A DNA stretch of 38,414 bases from contig WRBM01000016.1 in assembly GCA_009784525.1 (NCBI GenBank), positions 1-38,414 on the forward strand, in the 5' to 3' direction. Shown here in pieces: positions 17,773 to 25,579 of the stretch (its first letter is position 1; every line of letters starts with the position of its first letter). Made by a program: the position numbers and the translations under genes. The notes beneath the pieces are model-generated. The model was not told the DNA's origin. It saw only the letters and a list, made by a program, of their open reading frames with translations, and did not search any database. Source of the DNA: Erysipelotrichales bacterium. GTDB taxonomy: Bacteria > Bacillota_I > Bacilli_A > Acholeplasmatales > WRBM01.

Positions 17773-18346
17773 GCAAGTAGAAACAATTCAGTATCTGGTA
17801 AAAGCAAAATTTAAGAATCAGGAATCGCGTTACCTTCATACGCTTGGTGTCGTGAAGATGGCTTTACAATTAGCGAGAATCCATGGCGTAAATGAAGAAG
17901 AAACTGTACTTGCGGCTTTATTGCATGATTATTGTCGTTATGATACAAAAGAGACAATGTTAAAGCTAATTACTGATGAAAAAATTATCAAAGAAATTGC
18001 GGATAAAGATTATTTGTTGCATGGATATGCAGCAGCGTATTATCTTAAAAATGAACTGAAAATTAATAATGAAAAGATCCATCAAGCAATTTTAAATCAT
18101 ACAACAGGTCGCATAAATATGAGTAGACTAGATGAAATAATCTTTATCAGTGATTTTGCGGAAGTAACAAGAAACCATAAAGAAGCGAAAGAAATCAGAG
18201 AGTTAGCTTTTAAAGATTTTTATCAAGCTCTTTACTTAACTTATTTTTATCAGATTAACTATTTAGAAAAAACAGGAAAAAAAGCCAGCGATTTACAAAA
18301 AGAATTAATGGCTTATTATTTAAAGAAAAAGGAGATGAAGAAGTGA
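17765..18346 (+). CDS. yqeK: YqeK family HD-domain hydrolase, likely Ap4A hydrolase
   Basis: The HD domain is visible as LHTLGVVKMALQLA with AALLHDYCRYD and, later, LHGYAAAY and ILNHTTG, the metal-binding set of YqeK. Members hydrolyse diadenosine tetraphosphate symmetrically. About 193 residues, normal length. I chose GTG 17765, 12 bases after TAGGAG; a TTG at 17753 touches that site and is unlikely to be used. It overlaps the end of yqeH by eight bases. In Bacillus nadD, aroE and yqeI lie between yqeH and yqeK; all three are absent here. Confidence 0.9.
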   Translation: MNKQVETIQYLVKAKFKNQESRYLHTLGVVKMALQLARIHGVNEEETVLAALLHDYCRYDTKETMLKLITDEKIIKEIADKDYLLHGYAAAYYLKNELKINNEKIHQAILNHTTGRINMSRLDEIIFISDFAEVTRNHKEAKEIRELAFKDFYQALYLTYFYQINYLEKTGKKASDLQKELMAYYLKKKEMKK

Positions 18347-18660
18347 GTATTCTTAAGCAAGCAATTGAAGTTTTAAATGAAGTGAACTTAAAAAACATTA
18401 AAATTTATGATATGCGAAACAAATCACCATTTTATGATTTTTTTGTTGTGGCGACAGCGGGAAGTGAAAGGCAAAGTGGTGCAGTTTTAAGTCATTTTAA
18501 GAAAGCTGAATTAAAGGTTCGTAACATCGAAGAAAGTACTTCCTGGCAACTTGTTGATTTACATAGTGTAATTGTAAATATCTTTTTAGAAGATACAAGA
18601 GAGTATTATAATCTTGATAAATTATTTTTTGGTTTGGAAGTAAATATTGAGGAATTATAA
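18343..18660 (+). CDS. rsfS: ribosomal silencing factor RsfS
   Basis: RsfS binds ribosomal protein uL14 and blocks subunit joining when nutrients are low. The 105 residues match the family, with KIYDMRNKSPFYDFFVVATAGSERQ and the WQLVDLHSVIVNIFLEDTREYYNLDKLF block. The GTG start overlaps the yqeK stop by four bases and has GGAGATGAAG upstream. The yqeK–rsfS order is the standard one. Confidence 0.95.
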   Translation: MSILKQAIEVLNEVNLKNIKIYDMRNKSPFYDFFVVATAGSERQSGAVLSHFKKAELKVRNIEESTSWQLVDLHSVIVNIFLEDTREYYNLDKLFFGLEVNIEEL

Positions 18661-18662
18661 TT

Positions 18663-19124
18663 ATGTCAAGGGCGGAGAGAAGCTTAAAGATACTGGAAAA
18701 CGATAAACTACTAATCATTAAATTTCCTGTTGGAATTTTATGGATAATAATTTACTTGGTGGCTTTTGCGCTTGTTATCTCTATTCCTTTTGTTTTTAGG
18801 GAATTTTTTATGTTTCCGATAATTATCATCGCTTATATTTTTTTACCAATTAGTGTAGGTTTGCATTTTGTGTTGCGCTTTTTTCGAGAGATAACGATTA
18901 ATTATGAGACAAGAACAGTCACTTACAGATCATTAGGCACTCGCCACTTTAATTTTGATGAGATATACGATTTTCAGATTTTAGTCAAGGAAGATGTTGA
19001 CTGGAATGAAAAGTCTTATTTATGTTTAAGATTAAAGGATAATAGAAAGATTGAGATAAAGGCTAACTCAAGGACGCAAATGATTGGTGTTGTTAGTAAA
19101 TTAGCAAAGATTAAGTTTAAATGA
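18663..19124 (+). CDS. small membrane protein with a PH-like C-terminal domain, function unknown
   Basis: The 153-residue protein has two hydrophobic segments (about 21–43 and 48–72) and then a soluble 80-residue beta-rich region, ITINYETRTVTYRSLGTRHFNFDEI. That pattern resembles bacterial PH-like (YdbT/DUF304) domains. I do not recognise a specific family. It starts two bases after rsfS, at an ATG with a weak binding site, so it is likely the last gene of that operon. A terminator follows at 19144. Confidence 0.65.
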   Translation: MSRAERSLKILENDKLLIIKFPVGILWIIIYLVAFALVISIPFVFREFFMFPIIIIAYIFLPISVGLHFVLRFFREITINYETRTVTYRSLGTRHFNFDEIYDFQILVKEDVDWNEKSYLCLRLKDNRKIEIKANSRTQMIGVVSKLAKIKFK

Positions 19125-19143
19125 TTAAAAATTATAAATTAAT

Positions 19144-19177
19144 AAAGCAAGATTTTCATTTTTGGTCTTGCTTTTTT
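19144..19177 (+). terminator. Rho-independent terminator after the rsfS operon
   Basis: AAAGCAAGA (19144–19152) pairs perfectly with TCTTGCTTT (19166–19174), followed by more T. It closes the yqeG–18663 operon before the CRISPR island. Confidence 0.8.
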
Positions 19178-19261
19178 ATTTATTAAAATCAGATAAATTA
19201 TTATTTTCAAATAAGGATTTGCATGAAAATTTACTTTCATCAAAATGTCGAACGAATTTTG

Positions 19262-19290
19262 TTGAATTTTGGCATATTTTCTGATATGAT
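19262..19290 (+). promoter_or_regulatory. candidate promoter for the cas9–cas1–cas2 operon
   Basis: TTGAAT (19262–19267) and TATGAT (19285–19290) are 17 bases apart, and the -10 is extended (TGATATGAT). Transcription would begin near 19297 and run through the tracrRNA gene in the antisense direction before reaching cas9. The gene-free stretch 19125–19536 otherwise holds the terminator, the tracrRNA and its promoter. Confidence 0.5.
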
Positions 19291-19352
19291 TGTTATTGGC
19301 ATAATCATTTATAATTAATAATAATAACAAAAACAAAATTCGCTTAATAATA

Positions 19353-19460
19353 GAAAAATGCCACAAGAAAACTTGTGGCAGTAACACCCTAAAGGTGTTG
19401 GTTCCGAGTCCTGTTAAACTCTTATAATCAGATGAACAACAATTTCCGTTATTATTGCTC
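19353..19460 (-). ncRNA. tracrRNA of the type II CRISPR system
   Basis: Read on the minus strand, the RNA starts near 19460. The anti-repeat is at 19435–19400: its plus-strand copy matches the CRISPR repeat at 29 of 36 positions. Two of the seven differences become G·U pairs, and two adjacent ones (repeat positions 9–10) make the bulge usual in crRNA:tracrRNA duplexes. A 6-bp stem follows (AACACC/GGTGTT, 19383–19399), then a 9-bp stem with a TTTT loop (TGCCACAAG/CTTGTGGCA, 19359–19380), then five T, which form the terminator. About 108 nucleotides. The end at 19353 and the start are inferred from terminator and promoter. Confidence 0.88.
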
Positions 19461-19466
19461 ATATCT

Positions 19467-19495
19467 ATTATATCAAATTAATATTGAATTGTAAA
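19467..19495 (-). promoter_or_regulatory. tracrRNA promoter
   Basis: On the minus strand, TTTACA (19495–19490) and TATAAT (19472–19467) are spaced by 17 bases, placing the start near 19460. A 7-bp inverted repeat, ATTGAAT (19483–19489) and ATTCAAT (19497–19503), brackets the -35 box and may be an operator. Confidence 0.78.
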
Positions 19496-19536
19496 TATTC
19501 AATTTATAAATTTTATTAAAAAGGGGAAATTTTTTT

Positions 19537-22500
19537 ATGAAATATAGTTTAGGTTTAGATTTAGGAGTCGCGAGTATCGGCTGGGCAATAGTTAAGCTTG
19601 ATGAAAATGATAGTGTTTTACGAATCGAAGATCTTGGAGTAAGATTATTTGATGCTATGGAAAAGGGTAAAACTGATGAATTAGAAAATGCCATTAGAAG
19701 GGAAAAAAGGGGTTCTAGACGTTTGATTCGGCGTAGAAGTCAAAGATTAAGGGACTTAAATAAATATTTTATCGACAATTTTAAAATTGATATAAAAGAA
19801 ATTGATTTAAGCATAGTAAGTCAACAATTTGCGGGAGAAGAACATACACTTTTACCCTATAGGCTGAAAATTAAAGGTTTGAATGAAAAGCTTTCCTTAG
19901 AGGAATTAGCAATAATTTCTTATCACTACTGCAAGCATCGCGGTTTTAAATCAAATCGCAAATCAGAAGATAAAAAGTCAGATGGGGTTTTAATTTCAGG
20001 AATTGAAAATACGGAGAAAACTTTAACTAATCGAGGCATAACGATTACGAATTTTCTGTTAGAAACATTTAAAGATAATAAACAAATTCGCAATAAAGAT
20101 AAATATTTACATGCCATTTCTAGAAGTATGTATGAAACGGAATTTAGTTTGATTCTAGACAAGCAAATCGAGTCCGGTTTAATTAACAATAATTTTAAGG
20201 ACCGAATGCTAAATAAGGAAAAATATTTAAATTGTTTTTTTAATCGCCAACGTGATTTTTCAGAAGGTCCAGGAAAGGGATCAAAATTTGGCGGACAAAA
20301 CGGAAAATCATTAATTGAGCAGATGCTTGGTAATTGTCAGTTTTATAAGGAAGAACTTAGAGCACCAAAAGGTGGATTGTCAGCTGCAAAATTTGTTTTT
20401 TTGTCACATCTTAATAATATTACTTATACAAATGAGAATAATGAAACGAAAAGGCTTAGCCAAGAGCAGATAAATAATCTTCTTAAAAAAGCTTTAGAAA
20501 CAAGAGTCTTTAGTTATAACACTATTAAAAAAGAAATCGGTTTGGAAACCGTTTATTTTAATATGTTAAAAAATAAAAAAGGCGAGATTAAGGATTTATT
20601 AGAAGAAAAAATTAAGTTTTTTGAAACATATCACGATCAGAAAAAAATTCTAAAAAAACATTTAACAACAAAAGAAATAGAAATACTTAAAGACGAAGAC
20701 TTCGATCATTTTTCAGATGTACTCCTAAAATACCGAACTGAAGCAAAATTTGACGAAAATTTAAAAGATTATTCTGAAAAAATCATTAAAGCTGTTAAAG
20801 AAATGGAGCCAATAACTAAAACAATCGATTTATCTTCAAAAGTCTGTCGAGAGTTGATTCCTTATCAACTCGAAGCGATGACTTATGATAAAGCAGTAAA
20901 AGCAATAGGTTTTAATCATTCTGACCGAGATCAAAAAGCGAACAATAAATATATTCCAAAACTAGATGGTGAATGCGGATTATTTGAAAAGCTAACCTTA
21001 GAAATAACAAATCCTAACGTTAAACATATTTTATTTGAGGCACGAAAGCTAATCAATGCGCTAATTAAGGATTATGGTAAGCCTTATATAATAAATATTG
21101 AATCTGCTCGCGATATTGCTAAAATAAAATCGGAAAGAGGCAAGATTGAGCGTGAAAATGAAAAAAATGCCAAAAGAAACTTTCGAACTAGAGAAAAGTT
21201 GTTTGAAACTGGTCGTTTTACTAGTTTTGCGGCTGTTTCGCCTAATGATGTTATCAAACAACGTTTATTTGATGAACAAAAAGGAATCTGCATTTACTGC
21301 GGTGAGCAGTTTCAAGAATCCAGATTATTCGAGCTAAATAGTTATCAAATTGATCATATAGTTCCTTATTCTGCTTCATTTAATGATCAATATGATAATA
21401 AAGCTCTTGTTTGTACAAAATGTAATCAAGAAAAGAAAAATCGCATTCCATTGCATTTTTTAAATGAAAATCAAGCAAAGAACTTTCTTTATAGGGTTAA
21501 TTCTAATCGCAATATTTCAGGGAAAAAACGAGATAATTTTATTAGAAAAGAACTTCCTGAAGCAGAATTTGGTGAAAGAGATATTAATAATTTGAGGTAT
21601 GCTAATAAAACTATTTTGAGAATTATTAAGGCTTCTTTAGGTTATTCAGATAAAGATATTTTATTTATTGAAGGTCAGATGACGAATTTTTTGAAAAAGC
21701 GTTGGGGATTATCTAGGCTTACACATTCACTTAAAGCAAAAGATATGAACAAAAATAGAACATATTATCTTGAGCATAATTTTTGTGAATTTAATGAAGA
21801 TAAAATTACCGTAAACCTGACATATGAAAATAATAAATTAATTTTTGAATTAAAAAAAGAGAAAGCAAAAGCTAACCGTGAGTTAGAAGAACAACCAAAG
21901 AGATTAAACGAGCTGATTGACTTTGCTATAGAGAATAAAACGCTTTTTATTGAACGAATTGGATTTAATAAGAATTTATCCTTAGAAGAGCTTTGTCTTT
22001 ACTTCGGTGAACAAAGATATAGAGCTCAAGACGAAAATAATAATATTCTTTATGAAAAAATATTGCAGTTTTTATTAGAACTTATTTCTCGTATTGAAGC
22101 CGAAAATCGCAATAAAGAAAGAGATAACCACCTTCATCATGCTTGTGATGCGGTCGTTTTAGCTTGTGTTACGCGTTCGACAACCCAAAAGATTACTAAT
22201 CACTATAAATATGAAAAGAATAAAGATTTTTTAGATTTAAGCACAGAAGAAATTAAAGAAATTTACGGAGAGCATCCAGAAAGATTTCCAAGACCTTATC
22301 CTGAATTTGTGCAAGATGTCAAAGAAAGGGTATTCCAAAGAGATATTGATAAATTAAAAGAATATGTTAGAAAATCTAAAATATATTTAGATCGTTGTGA
22401 ACGTTTTAACAAAAACTTAACGATAATTTATCCAAGTCGCTCACCATTGTTAAAAACAAGTGGGCCTTTACATAAAGAAACCTTCTTTGGTTACAAACCA

Positions 22501-23247
22501 AATTTTCAAACCTTAACTAAAAGAGTAAGCGTTCAAAAACTTAGTATTGAAAATGTTGAAGATATTTTCGATAAAAACGGCGGCAATCATGCGGTTTATT
22601 TAGCTTGTAAAGCGTGGATGAAAAATGGCAAGACTGGCTTGCCGACCATTCAAAAAGGTAGTGAAATACGTAAAATTGAAAAAGTTAAGTTAGACTTATA
22701 TAGTGATATTAAAGACGAAGCTCAAAGAAAAGAAAAAATCGCTTCTAAGGTCAGATTTGATGTTAAAATAAATGGTAATAAGAATAATACTTTTCCAGTT
22801 TTTGCGGATAGTGAAAATGTCTTGATAATTGAAGTTTATAAAAAGAAAAATTCAGATGGATCTTTATATTATTGCCCATTAAACGCCTTTAAAATTAATA
22901 ATGCAAAAAACGAAAATATCCAATATCAATTATTTACCGGACAAGGAGTAAATAATTTGCACATATTGAGTAAAAAAGAATTGAATGAAGGTTATCAGAA
23001 ATTACTATCAATTCGTAAGAATTCAATGCTTGAGATTGAATTAAAAAATGGAAACAAAAGTTATTGTTATTCTGTAGGAGCAACAAGTGGTATGATGGAG
23101 GTAGCTAGTTCGCTAGGTGATAATTATGATATCGTTGGTGAAAATACTCTTTTTAAAAATTTTTGTAAGTCTCAATATTATCTAACGGTTTCAACTATTA
23201 AAAGCATTAAAGTTAGAAACATTTCCCTGCTCGGTAAAATAACATAA
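19537..23247 (+). CDS. cas9: CRISPR-associated endonuclease Cas9
   Basis: Cas9 cuts DNA matched by the crRNA:tracrRNA guide. This one has 1236 residues. The RuvC-I Asp is D8 (YSLGLDLGVASIGWAIV). An arginine-rich bridge helix follows (about 52–80, RREKRGSRRLIRRRSQRLRD). RuvC-II has E522 (INIESAR). The HNH domain has D606–H607, N621 and N630, and is framed by two zinc-type pairs, C585/C588 and C626/C629. RuvC-III has H868 and D871 (HHACDA). All catalytic positions are kept, so it should be active. The binding site is AAAAAGGGGAAA. Its length and the CxxC-framed HNH fit medium-sized Cas9 proteins of Mollicutes relatives and II-C types. cas1 begins directly after its stop. Confidence 0.98.
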   Translation: MKYSLGLDLGVASIGWAIVKLDENDSVLRIEDLGVRLFDAMEKGKTDELENAIRREKRGSRRLIRRRSQRLRDLNKYFIDNFKIDIKEIDLSIVSQQFAGEEHTLLPYRLKIKGLNEKLSLEELAIISYHYCKHRGFKSNRKSEDKKSDGVLISGIENTEKTLTNRGITITNFLLETFKDNKQIRNKDKYLHAISRSMYETEFSLILDKQIESGLINNNFKDRMLNKEKYLNCFFNRQRDFSEGPGKGSKFGGQNGKSLIEQMLGNCQFYKEELRAPKGGLSAAKFVFLSHLNNITYTNENNETKRLSQEQINNLLKKALETRVFSYNTIKKEIGLETVYFNMLKNKKGEIKDLLEEKIKFFETYHDQKKILKKHLTTKEIEILKDEDFDHFSDVLLKYRTEAKFDENLKDYSEKIIKAVKEMEPITKTIDLSSKVCRELIPYQLEAMTYDKAVKAIGFNHSDRDQKANNKYIPKLDGECGLFEKLTLEITNPNVKHILFEARKLINALIKDYGKPYIINIESARDIAKIKSERGKIERENEKNAKRNFRTREKLFETGRFTSFAAVSPNDVIKQRLFDEQKGICIYCGEQFQESRLFELNSYQIDHIVPYSASFNDQYDNKALVCTKCNQEKKNRIPLHFLNENQAKNFLYRVNSNRNISGKKRDNFIRKELPEAEFGERDINNLRYANKTILRIIKASLGYSDKDILFIEGQMTNFLKKRWGLSRLTHSLKAKDMNKNRTYYLEHNFCEFNEDKITVNLTYENNKLIFELKKEKAKANRELEEQPKRLNELIDFAIENKTLFIERIGFNKNLSLEELCLYFGEQRYRAQDENNNILYEKILQFLLELISRIEAENRNKERDNHLHHACDAVVLACVTRSTTQKITNHYKYEKNKDFLDLSTEEIKEIYGEHPERFPRPYPEFVQDVKERVFQRDIDKLKEYVRKSKIYLDRCERFNKNLTIIYPSRSPLLKTSGPLHKETFFGYKPNFQTLTKRVSVQKLSIENVEDIFDKNGGNHAVYLACKAWMKNGKTGLPTIQKGSEIRKIEKVKLDLYSDIKDEAQRKEKIASKVRFDVKINGNKNNTFPVFADSENVLIIEVYKKKNSDGSLYYCPLNAFKINNAKNENIQYQLFTGQGVNNLHILSKKELNEGYQKLLSIRKNSMLEIELKNGNKSYCYSVGATSGMMEVASSLGDNYDIVGENTLFKNFCKSQYYLTVSTIKSIKVRNISLLGKIT

Positions 23248-24165
23248 ATGAGTTATAAAAACTTAATTATAAGAAATGGTAAATTTCTATCTATGTTAGA
23301 TTCACAACTTGTTGTGAAACGAAGAGGAGAAGAAACGTTAAGTATTCCAATTGAAGATATCTCAATTATTTTAGTAGAAGACCCTTATAGTAATTTCTCA
23401 AGTCGAGTTTTAACGGAACTCTCTAAGCATGGAGTAATACTCTTATTTTGTGATAATTCTTACATGCCAACAAGTTTTGTTTTGCCTTATAATCAAAGCT
23501 ATAATCAATCGAAAATCCTTAGAGCACAAATTTGTTTTAGTAAACAAATCAAAGCAGAACTCTGGCAAAAAATTATTAAACAAAAAATTAATAATCAGGA
23601 ATCAGTTATCAGATACTGTAATAATGATGATTATACGATTCAATATCTTTCTCGTTATAAAAATGAAGTAGAGATAAATGATACCAAAAATCTTGAAGGT
23701 ATTGCTTCAAAGATGTTTTTCTCAGCATTATATGGTGATGATTTTATTCGCTTTACTGAATCGGGAATTAATTTAGCTTTAAATTATGGTTATTCAGTCT
23801 TGCATGCGGCGATAATCAGACATCTTTGTGTAATGGGCTTTAACTCTAATTTAGGAATTTGGCATAGTTCCGAGAAAAACGCCTTTAATTTAGCATCAGA
23901 TTTGATTGAACCGTTTCGACCATTAGTAGATTATTTATTATATTGGCACCAAGATGATTTAGAAGTTCCTTTGTCTAAAGATATTAGAAAAAAGTTAGTA
24001 CAACTTTTAAAAAGGAGAGTTAAAATGAATCAAAAAAGTTTAACAGTTGAATACGCTATGGAACAAGTGGTAAAGAATCTTTTAAATATTATAACAACTA
24101 ATGATTTTAAAGAATTTTCATTGCCTGAAATTGAACCGATTCAATTTTTAGAAAATGAGCTATAG
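23248..24165 (+). CDS. cas1: CRISPR integrase Cas1 (type II)
   Basis: Cas1 is the catalytic subunit of the spacer integrase. At 305 residues it has the type II length. The metal ligands are E150 (NLEGIASKMFF), H206 (IWHSSEKNAFNLASDLIEPFRP) and E221, nearly the same numbering as streptococcal Cas1. Its ATG follows the cas9 TAA without a gap, and its end overlaps cas2 by 11 bases, so the three genes form one translation-coupled operon. Confidence 0.97.
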   Translation: MSYKNLIIRNGKFLSMLDSQLVVKRRGEETLSIPIEDISIILVEDPYSNFSSRVLTELSKHGVILLFCDNSYMPTSFVLPYNQSYNQSKILRAQICFSKQIKAELWQKIIKQKINNQESVIRYCNNDDYTIQYLSRYKNEVEINDTKNLEGIASKMFFSALYGDDFIRFTESGINLALNYGYSVLHAAIIRHLCVMGFNSNLGIWHSSEKNAFNLASDLIEPFRPLVDYLLYWHQDDLEVPLSKDIRKKLVQLLKRRVKMNQKSLTVEYAMEQVVKNLLNIITTNDFKEFSLPEIEPIQFLENEL

Positions 24166-24481
24166 GGAAATGCGACTGATGGTTTTTTTTGACTTACCTA
24201 ACGAAACACCTGCTCAAACAAAAATTTATAATAAGTTTAGGAAGTTTTTATTACAAGATGGTTTTAAAATGATGCAATATTCGGTTTATGTAAGGTTTTG
24301 TGTTAATGACACTGATGCCAAAAAACATATTAATCGAGTGATTAAAAAAACTCCGAAAGTTGGAGATGTCAAGATTCTTTCCATTACCAACAAGCAATTT
24401 GAAGGAATGGTTCGAAAAGATTCGGAGTTTTTTAAAGCAGATCAGATCTTAAACGCAGAAGACACAGTAGTTATTGATTGA
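24155..24481 (+). CDS. cas2: CRISPR adaptation protein Cas2
   Basis: Cas2 is the dimeric scaffold of the Cas1–Cas2 integrase. 108 residues with the ferredoxin-like start MSYREMRLMVFFDLPNETP and FRKFLLQDGFKMMQYSVYVR. The first 15 residues follow the pattern of streptococcal (type II-A) Cas2, MSYRxMRxxxxFDxP, which supports the start at 24155 over the internal ATG at 24170. The 3' end overlaps the convergent minus-strand ATPase gene by 11 bases. Confidence 0.96.
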   Translation: MSYREMRLMVFFDLPNETPAQTKIYNKFRKFLLQDGFKMMQYSVYVRFCVNDTDAKKHINRVIKKTPKVGDVKILSITNKQFEGMVRKDSEFFKADQILNAEDTVVID

Positions 24482-25529
24482 GGTAACGATCGATTTCCTG
24501 TAAGAACAGACGTTCGATTTTGGAATTTGGGACAATCGAAATTTTATTTTCAATAATTTGATCGGAAATTACATAGTCTTTATTTACAAGCATTTTACCT
24601 AAGTTGTAGGGGATGCTTGTTTTTATTTGAGACTTTATTGCTTGAAGTTGTTCATCAGCCACAAACATATGAGTATTTAAAAGAAACTCTTCAAAGGTTG
24701 AGTTTATTTTTTCTTCTGGGTTTTCTAAAATTGATTTTTTTAAGAATAGTTCAATATTACTTAAATCCTTTATTTTATCATTTTTAAGACAGAAAATTTT
24801 TGCATTGCCAAAACTATGGAGAAGTGATTCAGTTCTATTGGAAGATAAGATGAAATAACAATTACTATGGGCAATCATTTTTTTCATTTGATTTAAATAG
24901 CAGATAATTAATTCTTCATCTAACTCAGCATCAAAGTTATCAATAATAATGACTTTTTGTTGGGCATTTATTTTAATATAATAAAAAATTAATGCAAAAA
25001 GAAGTTGTTTGCTATTTGAATGCGAAAAAATATTTTTCTCGTTTTCATCTATTATGAATGAAATTATTACTGGTAATAATTCTTCAATTGATTCAACATT
25101 TAATTTGAGATTGATTTTACAATTTTGCATAATATCATTCATAAAGGAAAAAACAGAATTAACTTGTTCGGAAAGTTCATCTAAAGATTCATTTATTGAT
25201 TCTACTAGTTTTTTCTCTGTGCTTAATTCTTTTTCCGATGCGCTTATAATTTGCTCATAAATTATTTTTTTAAGAAGACTTTTATTTGCAGCTTGTTTTA
25301 ATTGTTCATTAAATGTATTGGAGATGTCGAAAAATAAAACATCAAACTCAGTCTTTGATACTGTGCAATTATTGATTGAAAAGTTCGATGTACCTTTTCC
25401 TGAAAAACTTTCTGATAATTCTTTTAGCAACATAGATTTTCCAGAGTTTGACGAACCATAAAAAATATTTAGTTTGCCTATTTTTAATTCGCTTTGCGTT
25501 TTTTCTTTGAAAATAAACTTTAATTTCAT
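24471..25529 (-). CDS. P-loop ATPase in the csn2 slot of the CRISPR locus; candidate divergent long Csn2
   Basis: The 352 residues have a canonical Walker A, GSSNSGKS (25–32), after a strand–turn start (MKLKFIFKEK...IGKLNIFY). A helical, charged segment spans about 95–135. An ABC/AAA_15-like block follows: SNSKQLLFALIFYY (171–184), Walker B VIIIDN (193–198, with Asn where the catalytic Glu is expected) and CYFILSSNR (224–232). A C-terminal part of about 90 residues has no motif I know. Position (between cas2 and the array), length and order of elements match the long Csn2 family, whose P-loop is degenerate; here it is intact. The gene runs opposite to cas9–cas2, which is unusual for csn2. The binding site is AAAGGGG. 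An unrelated accessory or defence ATPase is the alternative. Confidence 0.6.
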   Translation of the reverse strand: MKLKFIFKEKTQSELKIGKLNIFYGSSNSGKSMLLKELSESFSGKGTSNFSINNCTVSKTEFDVLFFDISNTFNEQLKQAANKSLLKKIIYEQIISASEKELSTEKKLVESINESLDELSEQVNSVFSFMNDIMQNCKINLKLNVESIEELLPVIISFIIDENEKNIFSHSNSKQLLFALIFYYIKINAQQKVIIIDNFDAELDEELIICYLNQMKKMIAHSNCYFILSSNRTESLLHSFGNAKIFCLKNDKIKDLSNIELFLKKSILENPEEKINSTFEEFLLNTHMFVADEQLQAIKSQIKTSIPYNLGKMLVNKDYVISDQIIENKISIVPNSKIERLFLQEIDRYLNQ

Positions 25530-25540
25530 TAAAATACCCC

Positions 25541-25569
25541 TTTTTTTATTAGTTTTTCCGTGATATAAT
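25541..25569 (+). promoter_or_regulatory. leader promoter of the CRISPR array
   Basis: An extended -10, TGATATAAT (TATAAT at 25564–25569), has a T-only hexamer 17 bases upstream (25541–25546). Transcription would begin within a few bases of the first repeat. The leader is short, about 50 bases between the ATPase start codon and repeat 1. Confidence 0.55.
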
Positions 25570-25579
25570 AGAAGTAGGG

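Noticed and set aside
19139-19462. Minus-strand open frame of 107 codons upstream of cas9
   Set aside because: It coincides with the tracrRNA, its hairpins and the operon terminator; coding is implausible.
25530-25579. A separate sigma-A promoter for the minus-strand ATPase in the array leader
   Set aside because: Only a weak TATTAT-like box is seen without a matching -35; its promoter could not be placed.
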